From Planctomycetota bacterium (GTDB lineage Bacteria > Planctomycetota > Planctomycetia > Pirellulales > Pirellulaceae), in contig CAUJHS010000001.1 of the NCBI GenBank assembly GCA_963204915.1, positions 43,796 to 107,795 on the forward strand: a stretch of DNA of 64,000 nt. The letters are read 5' to 3'. Shown here piece after piece: positions 1 through 7,293 of the stretch. Each line of letters starts with the position of its first letter. The stretch's first letter is position 1. Below the pieces are notes generated by a model that saw only the letters and a list, made by a program, of their open reading frames with translations, was not told where the DNA came from and ran no database searches. Position numbers and translations under genes: made by a program.

Positions 1-2
1 CA

Positions 3-320
3 GATCCTGACCTTTCGCCGGAGGAGCGTCGCCGCCTCACGCAAATGGCTGAGAGCATGCGAGGCATTCACGACGCGCTTCAGCCGCATGGCCCTGAGGC
101 GCGAACCTGGGATGAACTGGCAGAATCCGACCAGGCGAAAGAAACACTTCGCGCTCTGGCGCGCGGCGAGTCGATTCCTGACCAGCAGTGGAACAAGCTT
201 CTTTCCACACTGGAGGACGGCTTGTGGCAGGTTCGGGGCAAGTCGCCGCCCGCGGAATACCGCAAGGCGATTGAGCAATATCAGGATCGCATTCGACAAC
301 TTATGGGTTCGGGAGAGTAA
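3..320 (+). CDS. C-terminal fragment of a coiled-coil protein (5' end outside window)
   Basis: The reading frame is open from the first codon of the window and stops at 318-320, so this is the tail of a longer protein. About 105 residues are visible, rich in Glu, Arg, Gln and Ala, with the charged pattern of a helical region. The last residues (PPAEYRKAIEQYQDRIRQL) resemble the closing segment of large planctomycetal membrane and coiled-coil proteins that sit in MoxR/DUF58/VWA clusters; the protein at 24845-26515 ends in a comparable way. It lies 4 bp upstream of the toroid protein, so the two are probably cotranscribed. Function unknown. Confidence 0.7.
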   Translation, partial: DPDLSPEERRRLTQMAESMRGIHDALQPHGPEARTWDELAESDQAKETLRALARGESIPDQQWNKLLSTLEDGLWQVRGKSPPAEYRKAIEQYQDRIRQLMGSGE

Positions 321-324
321 CGCC

Positions 325-1542
325 ATGCGAAGACCTTTCGATCGATTAAGGCCCAGCGCCGCGCACGTCCGAGTGCTGGCCATACTCTCCGTAGGTATCC
401 TCGCGAGCGCGATGTACGGCCGCCCGGTCCCTGCACAAGAGGAGCCGCTGCGCGCCCCGTTGATGGCGGAGTCTTCCGATCTCAGTTCGGCGCTTCCGCC
501 GGGCGAGTGGGCGCGAGTGGAAACCGCGGTAGACCAAGGACTTCAGTGGCTGGCCCAACAACAGGCCGACGACGGAAGTTTTCCCAGTGACGAAATCGCT
601 CAACCGGCCGTCACCTCAATGGCGGTCATGGCGTTTCTTTCCCGCGGCCACACGCCGGGGCACGGTCCTTATGGCGGCCGCATCTCGCGCGCGATTGACT
701 ATGTACTTTCGACGCAGCGGCGGCCTGGGTATTTCTCGCTCCTGCCGGTCACACCGCCGTCGCAACATTTGACTCCATCGCAAACCGTCACCTACAACCA
801 CGCCATTGCCGGGTTCATGCTGGGCGAAGTTTACGGCATGACCGCGGGGGAACAATCGCGAAAGGTTGAGGCGGCGTTGGCCAAGGCCCTGGTATTCCAT
901 CGTGAAGTGCAAGCGCGAAAGAAAACCCACGCGAGCGATCATGGCGGCTGGCGCTATGGTTATCCTGAGAGCCCCAACGGCGCGTCCGACATGTCGGTCA
1001 CTGGCTGGGCCTTGATGTTTCTGCGCTCGGCGCGCAACGCCGAGTTCAACGTTCCCAAGCAGTACTTTGACGAAGGAATGGATTTCGTCGAGCGATGCTA
1101 TGAACCGGATGCAGCACTTCGTGAACAAGGCGTTTTTCGCTATCGACCGTTGGCTTCCGCGCCCAACGAAAACCTGCAGCCGACGCTCGCCAACACTGCC
1201 TCGGCCATGTTGACGCTCACGCTCGGCGGTCGCCACGAACACGAGGGCGTGTCCGCGGGCGTTCGCTGGTTCCGCGCGCGTGACTACCCTCGGCCGTGGC
1301 AGGGAACTTACTTCTACCTCTCCACCTATTACAGCAGTCAGGCCATGGCTCAAGTTGGCGGCGAGGCGTGGAGCGAAATTTTCCCGCAGATCGCTCGCAA
1401 CCTGCTTGAAGAGCAAGTTGACAGCGGCGCTTGGCCGCCGGGCTCGGGAACGGAAGAACGGTTCGGTTCAACGTACTCCACGTCGCTCGCGATACTCGCC
1501 CTTACGCCGGCCTACCAGCTTTTGCCCATTTACCAGCGCTAA
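325..1542 (+). CDS. Prenyltransferase/squalene-cyclase-like alpha-toroid protein, secreted
   Basis: A 405-residue protein. The start at 325 is chosen because it gives a hydrophobic leader at residues 17-32 followed by an AQEE-type cleavage region, and it starts 4 bp after the previous stop. The body has the repeats of the alpha/alpha-toroid fold of terpenoid cyclases and protein prenyltransferases: VDQGLQWLAQQQADDGSF near residue 70, GGWRYGYPES near residue 207, and GAWPP with TSLAILAL near the end. In planctomycetes such proteins occur next to MoxR/VWA gene clusters and no enzyme activity is established for them. The catalytic DxDD of true squalene cyclases is not apparent, so the role may be structural or binding. 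Confidence 0.75.
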   Translation: MRRPFDRLRPSAAHVRVLAILSVGILASAMYGRPVPAQEEPLRAPLMAESSDLSSALPPGEWARVETAVDQGLQWLAQQQADDGSFPSDEIAQPAVTSMAVMAFLSRGHTPGHGPYGGRISRAIDYVLSTQRRPGYFSLLPVTPPSQHLTPSQTVTYNHAIAGFMLGEVYGMTAGEQSRKVEAALAKALVFHREVQARKKTHASDHGGWRYGYPESPNGASDMSVTGWALMFLRSARNAEFNVPKQYFDEGMDFVERCYEPDAALREQGVFRYRPLASAPNENLQPTLANTASAMLTLTLGGRHEHEGVSAGVRWFRARDYPRPWQGTYFYLSTYYSSQAMAQVGGEAWSEIFPQIARNLLEEQVDSGAWPPGSGTEERFGSTYSTSLAILALTPAYQLLPIYQR

Positions 1543-1595
1543 GGCGAGCCGGTTCTGGCGCTCTTACCGCCTAAGCCGCTTTCGATGACGCGAGA

Positions 1596-1618
1596 CGCGC
1601 AGCTTGTTGTGCTGCGCG
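1596..1618. terminator. GC-rich hairpin between convergent genes, no T-run
   Basis: CGCGCAGC (1596-1603) and GCTGCGCG (1611-1618) form a perfect 8-bp stem with a 7-base loop. It sits between two genes that converge. There is no clear T-run on either side, so termination by this hairpin alone is uncertain. Confidence 0.3.
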
Positions 1619-1694
1619 CGAAACTCCAGCGTCGCCTTCCGTGTCGTCGCGTAAGCGGCAATCCGGCCACGTACGCGCATCGCGTGAGGCCGGT

Positions 1695-2588
1695 TTACGC
1701 GGTTCTCAAATGTTGCTGGAAGAACGCGACCGTTCGCTTCCAGGCCAGCTTTGCGGCGGCGTCATCGTAGCGGGGCGTCGTGTCGTTGTGAAAACCGTGG
1801 TTAGCCCCCTCATACACAAAGGACTCGAAGGGTTTATTGTTCTCCTTCAGAGCCTTTTCCAGGGGAGCGGCCCCCTCCATGATGCGCGTGTCGAGCGAAG
1901 CATTGTGGATTTGCAGCGGGGCCTTGATTTTCGGCACGTCGGCGATTGCCGGCTGTCGACCATAGTAGGGCACGCCCGCATCAAGCGTATCGGGAATTCG
2001 CACCGCCAACTGATAAACGATGCCGCCGCCGTAGCAGAACCCCACAGCGCCAAACTTTCCGGTCGATTGTTCGTGGGAGTCCAGCCACTTGGCCGCCGCC
2101 ATGAAGTCTTGCATCATTTGATCGGGGTCGCGTTTCGCCTGCATCGCGCGGCCTTCGTCATCGTTGCCGGGATAGCCCCCCAACGGAGACAACATATCTG
2201 GCGCGAACGCGAGAAACCCTTCCACCGCTAGCCGACGTGCAACGTCAGCGATGTACGGATTCAACCCGCGATTCTCATGAATCACCAGCACCGCAGGGAA
2301 CTTGTCTCCTTTCGCCGGGTGAGCCAATAGGCCTTTGATTTCACCGCCGCCTTGCGGCGACGCATACGCGACCGTTTCCGTCTTGATGCGAGGATCATCG
2401 GGCTTGACTTGTTGCGCCCAGGCGTAATTCGGGGTAAGGCTGGCCAACAGCGATTCGACCGTTGCGCCGCCTACGGCAAACGCCCCCAGACGTTTGATGT
2501 ACTCCCGGCGGTCGATGCGCCCGTGCGCATAATCGTCGTATAAGTTCAGAACCTGTTGGTCAAACTGCGAGGGTTGCTTGCGTTCCAT
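1695..2588 (-). CDS. Dienelactone hydrolase family protein, YghX-like
   Basis: A 297-residue alpha/beta hydrolase. The start at 2588 gives MERKQPSQ and has GAAAGG upstream. Residues 1-60 carry the [19 protein letters not shown] and PNYAWA segment typical of Escherichia coli YghX-like proteins, resembling a degenerate twin-arginine leader. The catalytic domain shows [13 protein letters not shown], the nucleophile motif GFCYGGG with Cys185, [11 protein letters not shown], and GANHGFHND with His264. Those are the Cys and His of the dienelactone hydrolase Cys-His-Asp triad. The natural substrate of this subfamily is not known. Monocistronic by context, facing the toroid gene. Confidence 0.88.
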   Translation of the reverse strand: MERKQPSQFDQQVLNLYDDYAHGRIDRREYIKRLGAFAVGGATVESLLASLTPNYAWAQQVKPDDPRIKTETVAYASPQGGGEIKGLLAHPAKGDKFPAVLVIHENRGLNPYIADVARRLAVEGFLAFAPDMLSPLGGYPGNDDEGRAMQAKRDPDQMMQDFMAAAKWLDSHEQSTGKFGAVGFCYGGGIVYQLAVRIPDTLDAGVPYYGRQPAIADVPKIKAPLQIHNASLDTRIMEGAAPLEKALKENNKPFESFVYEGANHGFHNDTTPRYDDAAAKLAWKRTVAFFQQHLRTA

Positions 2589-2686
2589 AGCGGAGCCTTT
2601 CGTACACAAAGTTTTAAATTCCAATCGTCAAGTAGAGTGAGCCCATGGCTCGATGGCAAGCGTGGAGGACGGCGCTGCTTGACCCG

Positions 2687-3415
2687 TTATGCTCTACCCC
2701 GCAATCGTTCCCAAAACGTCGAGAGCAACAGTTCTTCCGTCTTGCCGTCTCTGGGCAAAAGCAGGGCGAACTGGCGGCAAGACCGCATGGGTTGCTCGGG
2801 CGTCGGCCAGGTCGTGGCCGTATTCGCCAGGATTTGTTGTCCGGGCGACCAATCGCGATTATTCCAGCGGCAGGTGGCCTGTACCGAGCCGTCTTGCGAT
2901 TTGCTGGCGAACATCTCGAGCCAATGGACGCGCGGCGCCAAGCGCCTACCGCTTAGCTCCGGCCCAACCCGACGCATCCAGTGCTCGACGCCCGGTCCCG
3001 TCTTGGCGCCTTCGGGCGCCGCCCGGAGGATGGTCGGCCCAGTCAGTACTTCAAACCCTCCCCCGCGCGTCGCCAATTGCTCGACGGCGCTGAGGCAGTC
3101 ATGCCGCCCGCGCCAGTGGGCAAGCACCGGCAAGACGCCCATCGCCCACTGGGCGATCGCACTCGCCACGGCTTCGTCCATGGAGCTTTCCAGGCCAACG
3201 CAGGTGATCTCGATACCCGGCCCGCCTTGTCGGAGCGACGCGGTCAACTCTCCCACAAACAGAGCCATGGATCCTGCATCGATCGTCTGCGCCTCGCGCA
3301 GTGTGACGAAGAGTCCGAGCGACTCCAACTGGACCACGCCGGTTCCCAAGTTCCGCGGAGCATACTGTTCCGCGGCTTGGCCCAGCATTTCCATCCCTCG
3401 ATTGACATTTTGCAT
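2687..3415 (-). CDS. Hypothetical protein, possibly DUF6348-like
   Basis: About 242 residues from MQNVNRG; an ATG at 3433 in the same frame would add six. I prefer 3415 because GGTGAAG precedes it at Shine-Dalgarno distance. The protein has no signal peptide or membrane segment. The middle part (VGLESSMDEAVASAIAQWAMGVLPVLAHW, in two short stretches around residue 80) has the pattern I associate with DUF6348, but I am not certain of that family. It precedes no obvious partner: the hydrolase downstream is 98 bp away. Function unknown. Confidence 0.65.
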   Translation of the reverse strand: MQNVNRGMEMLGQAAEQYAPRNLGTGVVQLESLGLFVTLREAQTIDAGSMALFVGELTASLRQGGPGIEITCVGLESSMDEAVASAIAQWAMGVLPVLAHWRGRHDCLSAVEQLATRGGGFEVLTGPTILRAAPEGAKTGPGVEHWMRRVGPELSGRRLAPRVHWLEMFASKSQDGSVQATCRWNNRDWSPGQQILANTATTWPTPEQPMRSCRQFALLLPRDGKTEELLLSTFWERLRGRA

Positions 3416-3501
3416 GGCTTCACCGCACACCATTTGCTAACGCCAACAGGATTGGTCCTTGCTGGCCCAACCGTCCCCAGTCGATCGCCGTCGGCGAAGT
3501 G

Positions 3502-4203
3502 TCAATCGCCTGCTTGATGTTGCCGTAGTGCTTCGACAATTGGCGTATAACGGACATCGTGCGGATATTGGTTGAGCCATTCCATCAACGTCTTGCCATC
3601 ATGGGTAAACCGGACGTCGCAGTCGGCGCCCGCGTGAAGAAGCAACCGCAAGGCTTCGAGATGGCCGTGCCCGCCGGCGCAGTACAACACGGTATGTCCG
3701 CGCGGGTTTTGAGCGTTCACGTCGGCGCCATGGTCGAGGAGCAGTCGCACGATCGCGGTATCGCCATTTCGGGCGGCGTGGTGAATCGGTTGATCGCCAC
3801 GGCCGTCGGGCATTGTTGCTAAGTGCGGACGTGCGCCAAGCAGCGAACCTACCCGCGCTGCGTCTGCGAGAAAGACCGCCGCGAGGAATTGGCGCGAAAG
3901 ATCGTCCGTGGGTCGAACGTGGGCGTCCAAAGCGCCGTATTGCATGAGCAGGGAGACGATCGCTTTATTGTTCGGCGTCTCACCCGCGTAATGCATGACG
4001 TAGCCTTCATGGGCAGCCAAGTCGGCCCCAGCCTCGATGAGGAAACGTACCACCGGTTCCCGCCGGTACAGGCCGGCGTAGAAAATGGGACGCCAGCCAT
4101 GTTCGTCATCTGCATCGACGAGCGTGGGGTCGGCGGCAATCAAGACACGGACGGTTTCTAGGTCGCCGCGTCGACACGCTTCGTGAATTGCCGATTGGGA
4201 CAT
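3502..4203 (-). CDS. Ankyrin repeat protein
   Basis: 233 residues from MSQSAIHEAC; start chosen at 4203 because GAGGAAA lies just upstream. It contains four to five ankyrin repeats: residues about 4-35 (AIHEACRRGDLETVRVLIA), 38-70 (GWRPIFYAGLYRREPVVRFLIEAGAD), 73-100 (a variant repeat), 135-165 (QPIHHAARNGDTAIVRLLLDHGADVNAQ) and 168-200 (HTVLYCAGGHGHLEALRLLLHAGAD); each is quoted only in part. No leader peptide, so cytoplasmic protein-protein binding is likely. The binding partner cannot be read from the sequence. Confidence 0.85.
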   Translation of the reverse strand: MSQSAIHEACRRGDLETVRVLIAADPTLVDADDEHGWRPIFYAGLYRREPVVRFLIEAGADLAAHEGYVMHYAGETPNNKAIVSLLMQYGALDAHVRPTDDLSRQFLAAVFLADAARVGSLLGARPHLATMPDGRGDQPIHHAARNGDTAIVRLLLDHGADVNAQNPRGHTVLYCAGGHGHLEALRLLLHAGADCDVRFTHDGKTLMEWLNQYPHDVRYTPIVEALRQHQAGD

Positions 4204-4500
4204 CGTATTTCCTCGTAACGCAAGTTGAAAACGTATTCGAACTTGCCCGGAACGCATTGAGCGGCTGTTAGGCAGTCATCGGCCCAACGTACGCAATGTT
4301 AGCCGACCGAAGGAAGCCAGTCGTTTAGCGATAAGATCGAAACATGGCGAAGCGCGACCAGGGAAGACGGAATCGACCATTCCCCGCGCGGCTTACCACG
4401 GTGATGGCGTCGGGCAAGGGGTTAAGGCGCGTGATTTGTTTCTGATCATGGGCTTTCCGTGGCGACTTCACTTGGGAAGCTGTCCGCCGCACTTTGGGCG

Positions 4501-5727
4501 TTACGGCTGTTGCGGAACTTTGGCCGGATCAAGCGTAATCACCAGACGCCTACCAGGACCGTCGACATCTTCCACGTGGCCAAGATCGAGCGCGGCGGCC
4601 ACCTGGTTGACATCCACAGAGCTTTGGAAAAAGGCGTACATGCCTCCCGACCGCAGACGGATCGGTTGAATCATTCGTCCTTGCGCCGCCTGACTAATCT
4701 CGCGAGCAACCACGCCCATTTGAGCGCCCGGAAGCGAACCAGCGTTTTTCATATGGACTTCCAGAATTCCATTGCGACCGTGCGCGCCCGCAAGTGTGGT
4801 GCGCATGCTTTCAATCTGCTGTTTTTCAAGCTCGCCAATATCTCCACCCACCCCAGAAGCCGCTGAGGACGGCGCACCGCCGGAAGGCGCGCCGTGCGGA
4901 GCATTTCCTGGTCCGAACGGATTTCCTGGCGGCCCCGCCTGCGGCGCGCGGCTCGACGCAACCGCTTCCCCCGGAATCTTGGCAGGATCAAGCGTTAACA
5001 CGAACCGGCGCGCTGCGGGGTCGATTTCTGATACGCTTCCGAAGTTGATCTTTCGCGCGAATGCTTCCAAATCGCTCACGGGCGCCAGCGCCACGAAGTA
5101 ACGGCCGTCGTCTTCGATCAAGGCTTCCGCATGACGTGCTTCGGCCGTTTGCTGGAGCATTTGAACCATCGTTTGATGTTGCGGACCTGCAAGACCCTCG
5201 CGGTTCTTCAACAACACGTACACGATGCTTTCTTTGCCATGCCGGCGAAGTTCTGCGTTGAGCCGAAAAGGCTCCAACCGGCTCGCCTTATTGACCTCAT
5301 GACCGAGCTCGGTCATCAAAACCTGGTTGATCGCTTCTCCTTCTGGATGCGCCGCCAAACGTTGATTGACGCTGTCCTGCAGATCTCTCGCGGCCTTGTA
5401 TTGAGCCCGATGTGCCGGCGGAATGCCCGCAGGCGGGGCTTCGGCCCCCAATTCGCCCAATCGTTTGTAGATTTCGTCTTTCTCGCGGAACATTTGCTGC
5501 AAGGGCCCAAGGGCTTGCTCGGCGCCGGCCTGGCTGTGGATGCCCGCCAGAAGGTTAGCGAACTTCTCTTCGTTTTGGATGAGATCACGATAGGCGTCAT
5601 CCAATGCGCCGGCGCTGGGGCCGCTGTTGGTCGCGGGCAGTTTTTGGGCAGGATCGGAAGTTCCGGAACATCCCAGCGCCGCGGAAAAACCTAACAAGGT
5701 TAAGAAAAAAATAGGCCGGTAAGCCAT
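4501..5727 (-). CDS. Hypothetical lipoprotein with coiled-coil middle and Gly/Pro linker
   Basis: 408 residues from MAYRPIFF, preceded by AGGGATG. A hydrophobic signal ends in SAALGCSG near residue 18, which fits a lipobox, although Leu at -2 is unusual. Residues 40-150 are charged and helical. Around residues 270-300 lies a low-complexity Gly/Pro/Ala linker. The two parts on either side of it each contain a section ending in RRFVLTLDPAKIPG or RRLVITLDPAKVPQ, preceded by a similar stretch on a measured quantity, so the protein appears to carry an internal duplication of about 100 residues. I do not recognise the family. It is presumably anchored in a membrane facing the periplasm. Confidence 0.75.
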   Translation of the reverse strand: MAYRPIFFLTLLGFSAALGCSGTSDPAQKLPATNSGPSAGALDDAYRDLIQNEEKFANLLAGIHSQAGAEQALGPLQQMFREKDEIYKRLGELGAEAPPAGIPPAHRAQYKAARDLQDSVNQRLAAHPEGEAINQVLMTELGHEVNKASRLEPFRLNAELRRHGKESIVYVLLKNREGLAGPQHQTMVQMLQQTAEARHAEALIEDDGRYFVALAPVSDLEAFARKINFGSVSEIDPAARRFVLTLDPAKIPGEAVASSRAPQAGPPGNPFGPGNAPHGAPSGGAPSSAASGVGGDIGELEKQQIESMRTTLAGAHGRNGILEVHMKNAGSLPGAQMGVVAREISQAAQGRMIQPIRLRSGGMYAFFQSSVDVNQVAAALDLGHVEDVDGPGRRLVITLDPAKVPQQP

Positions 5728-5910
5728 GGAGCATCCCTGTTTCTTGCAAGGGTCGGCAGATAAAGCGTCGCCGGCGCGACGCAGCACGTCCTGACCCTAT
5801 CAACATTCTCTACAAATGTCAAACTGTGTACTGAGCCGCCGACCGTAACCGCAGCGCGATGGCGATAGGGGCGACAAATAACGACCGGTGAGGGTCACGA
5901 TAGGTGTGGA

Positions 5911-6681
5911 TCAGTCGTTCAGTTCCTTGATCGAGATATTGCGAAACTGTACCAGCGAGGGCGGGCTTGACCATTCGCCATTCCGTTTTCCGCCGTGATG
6001 TTGCAACGCGATGGGGCCGCGCGCGGGAATACCGGGAAGTTGCGCGTTTTCGAGAACTTGCTTGCCGTTGAGTTTGATCCCCAGTCGGTCTCCCTTCATG
6101 GTGATTTCGAACGTGTTCCATTCGCCGATGTCGTGATCGGCCAACAGTTTGGGAGTAACGCCGGCGCGCACCTCCGGGGGCATGCTCTTATCCATGCGGT
6201 AACCATAGACTTCGCCCGAACCGACCGGCCAGCACCAGATGTTGACTTGCGCCTTGGGTTGTCCCCGCAGGAAAACCCCGGAATCGGAATCGGGCACAAT
6301 GATGGTGATCTCATTGCCCTGCGCATCGCGCTTGTGCGTCCCATCGGGTTTGATAATTGGCACGCGCGGATTCGCGTAGGGCGTTTCCTTGATCCGCCAA
6401 TCCACGCGCAAAATGAAATCGCCGTACTCCCGTTCACTCCATAAGTTCTTATCGCCCGGTGCTTCGCTTTCGGCGTCGTAATCGATGACTCCGTCCACCA
6501 CTTGCCAGTGTCCGTTGTCGCCCTCAGGAACCTTCCAACCCTCAAGGGTCTTTCCATTGAACAATGAAGTGAAACCTTCCGGCGCCGACGTTTGGTTTTC
6601 GTCGCCGTACAGCGGCGGCGCTAACCCCAGCGAAAAAACCGCCAACATCGCGGAGGTCAATGAAAGCATCTGATGTTTCAT
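5911..6681 (-). CDS. DUF1080 (3-keto-disaccharide hydrolase-like) secreted protein
   Basis: 256 residues from MKHQMLSL. An N-terminal signal of about 25 residues ends near PPLYGDE. The body is a DUF1080 concanavalin-like fold: GFTSLFNGKTLEGW, WSEREYGDFILRVDWRI, DSGVFLRGQPKAQVNIWCW, and IALQHHGGK near the end. DUF1080 proteins are abundant in planctomycetes and at least one characterised member hydrolyses 3-keto-glucosides. A role in sugar breakdown outside the cytoplasm is therefore likely, in keeping with the Gfo/Idh/MocA and ThuA proteins elsewhere in the window. The longer open frame to 6825 lacks a leader and is rejected as the start. Confidence 0.88.
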   Translation of the reverse strand: MKHQMLSLTSAMLAVFSLGLAPPLYGDENQTSAPEGFTSLFNGKTLEGWKVPEGDNGHWQVVDGVIDYDAESEAPGDKNLWSEREYGDFILRVDWRIKETPYANPRVPIIKPDGTHKRDAQGNEITIIVPDSDSGVFLRGQPKAQVNIWCWPVGSGEVYGYRMDKSMPPEVRAGVTPKLLADHDIGEWNTFEITMKGDRLGIKLNGKQVLENAQLPGIPARGPIALQHHGGKRNGEWSSPPSLVQFRNISIKELND

Positions 6682-7075
6682 GGATGCAAACTCCAAAGGT
6701 CGAGAGATGCGGGAATAATTGTCCAGGCCACTATAAAAGACAAACCACGAGGATTCCACCAGGACGCCCGCCCGCGCATCCATCGTTTGGCCCGGCGCGG
6801 ACGTAGCCTTGGGCAAGAGCAGCAAGTGCGGAGCGGGGCGAGACTTGGATCACGTGGAGCATGCGACGGCCGATGGCGGATACGCTGCATTCTTACGGCC
6901 TCGAATTCGTGCACTCATGGGAAGGACCATACGATTGGTAGGCGAACAGGCCCAAGTCGAACCATTGCAATTCTCTTGTGATGCTGCTGACGTCTGACTT
7001 GGTCACAACTTCCAAGAAAACCACAGCTTTCTCTGCGCGCAGGGATGATCGCCCATCTTTCGGATCGAAGGACTC
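6682..7075. other. Intergenic, no gene seen
   Basis: About 390 bp between the divergent DUF1080 gene and the leader of the cation ATPase. Short open frames on both strands show no recognisable protein. Nothing else identified. Confidence 0.5.
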
Positions 7076-7103
7076 TTGCCAAATTCGACGTTGCGGTTAG
7101 CAT
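7076..7103 (+). promoter_or_regulatory. Candidate sigma-70 promoter for the riboswitch-ATPase transcript
   Basis: TTGCCA (7076-7081), a 16-base spacer, and TAGCAT (7098-7103). The predicted transcript start falls at about 7110, directly at the 5' side of the aptamer, which supports the assignment even though the -10 box is a weak match. Confidence 0.4.
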
Positions 7104-7110
7104 GAAAGTG

Positions 7111-7223
7111 TTGGGAAGTAGCCTACCGCGTGTGCGGATCTGGCCGGACGTCAATACGAGGCTTGCTCGCCTGGCGAGTCTCCGTCGGCCAGCTGCGAGG
7201 TCGTCGCAGGGAGCAAAACCACC
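7111..7223 (+). ncRNA. yybP-ykoY-like (Mn2+) riboswitch aptamer
   Basis: Seen in sequence: GGGAAGTAGC at 7113-7122, a CCGC/GCGG hairpin at 7126-7137, a 7-bp stem CTGGCCG (7140-7146) with CGGCCAG (7186-7192) enclosing CGTCAATACGAG (7149-7160), a hairpin CTGCGA (7193-7198) with TCGCAG (7204-7209), then AGCAAAACC at 7212-7220. The order and sequences follow the yybP-ykoY family, whose conserved pieces are GGGGAGUAGC, a hairpin, a stem enclosing CGUCAA..CG, a second hairpin, and AGCAAGACC. In Lactococcus lactis this riboswitch precedes yoaB, a P2-type ATPase, and Mn2+ turns expression on. Here it precedes a P2-type ATPase as well. Two positions differ from consensus (G to A in each L1 strand). 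A covariance-model search was not run. Confidence 0.75.
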
Positions 7224-7250
7224 GAGGCAAACGCCGGGGTGGTTTTTTTT
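7215..7250 (+). terminator. Intrinsic terminator, expression platform of the riboswitch
   Basis: AAAACCACC (7215-7223) pairs with GGTGGTTTT (7238-7246), 9 bp with a 14-base loop, and eight T follow at 7243-7250. There is no plus-strand gene upstream for it to end, and the ATPase ATG lies 43 bp downstream. The 5' arm is the same segment that closes the aptamer, so ligand-bound aptamer should block the terminator. That gives an ON switch. Confidence 0.8.
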
Positions 7251-7293
7251 GTGCGCCCGCGGCGTCGCAACCGTTCACGAGGAATCTGACTCC

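Noticed and set aside
616..1416. 266-codon minus-strand frame opposite the toroid protein
   Set aside because: Antisense shadow; the plus-strand protein has a leader and recognisable repeats.
1641..2231. 196-codon plus-strand frame opposite the dienelactone hydrolase gene
   Set aside because: Antisense shadow of a gene with a clear catalytic triad.
7045..7293. N-terminal extension of the ATPase frame by 83 codons
   Set aside because: Runs through the riboswitch and terminator, and lacks similarity to P-type N-termini; ATG 7294 has a ribosome binding site.
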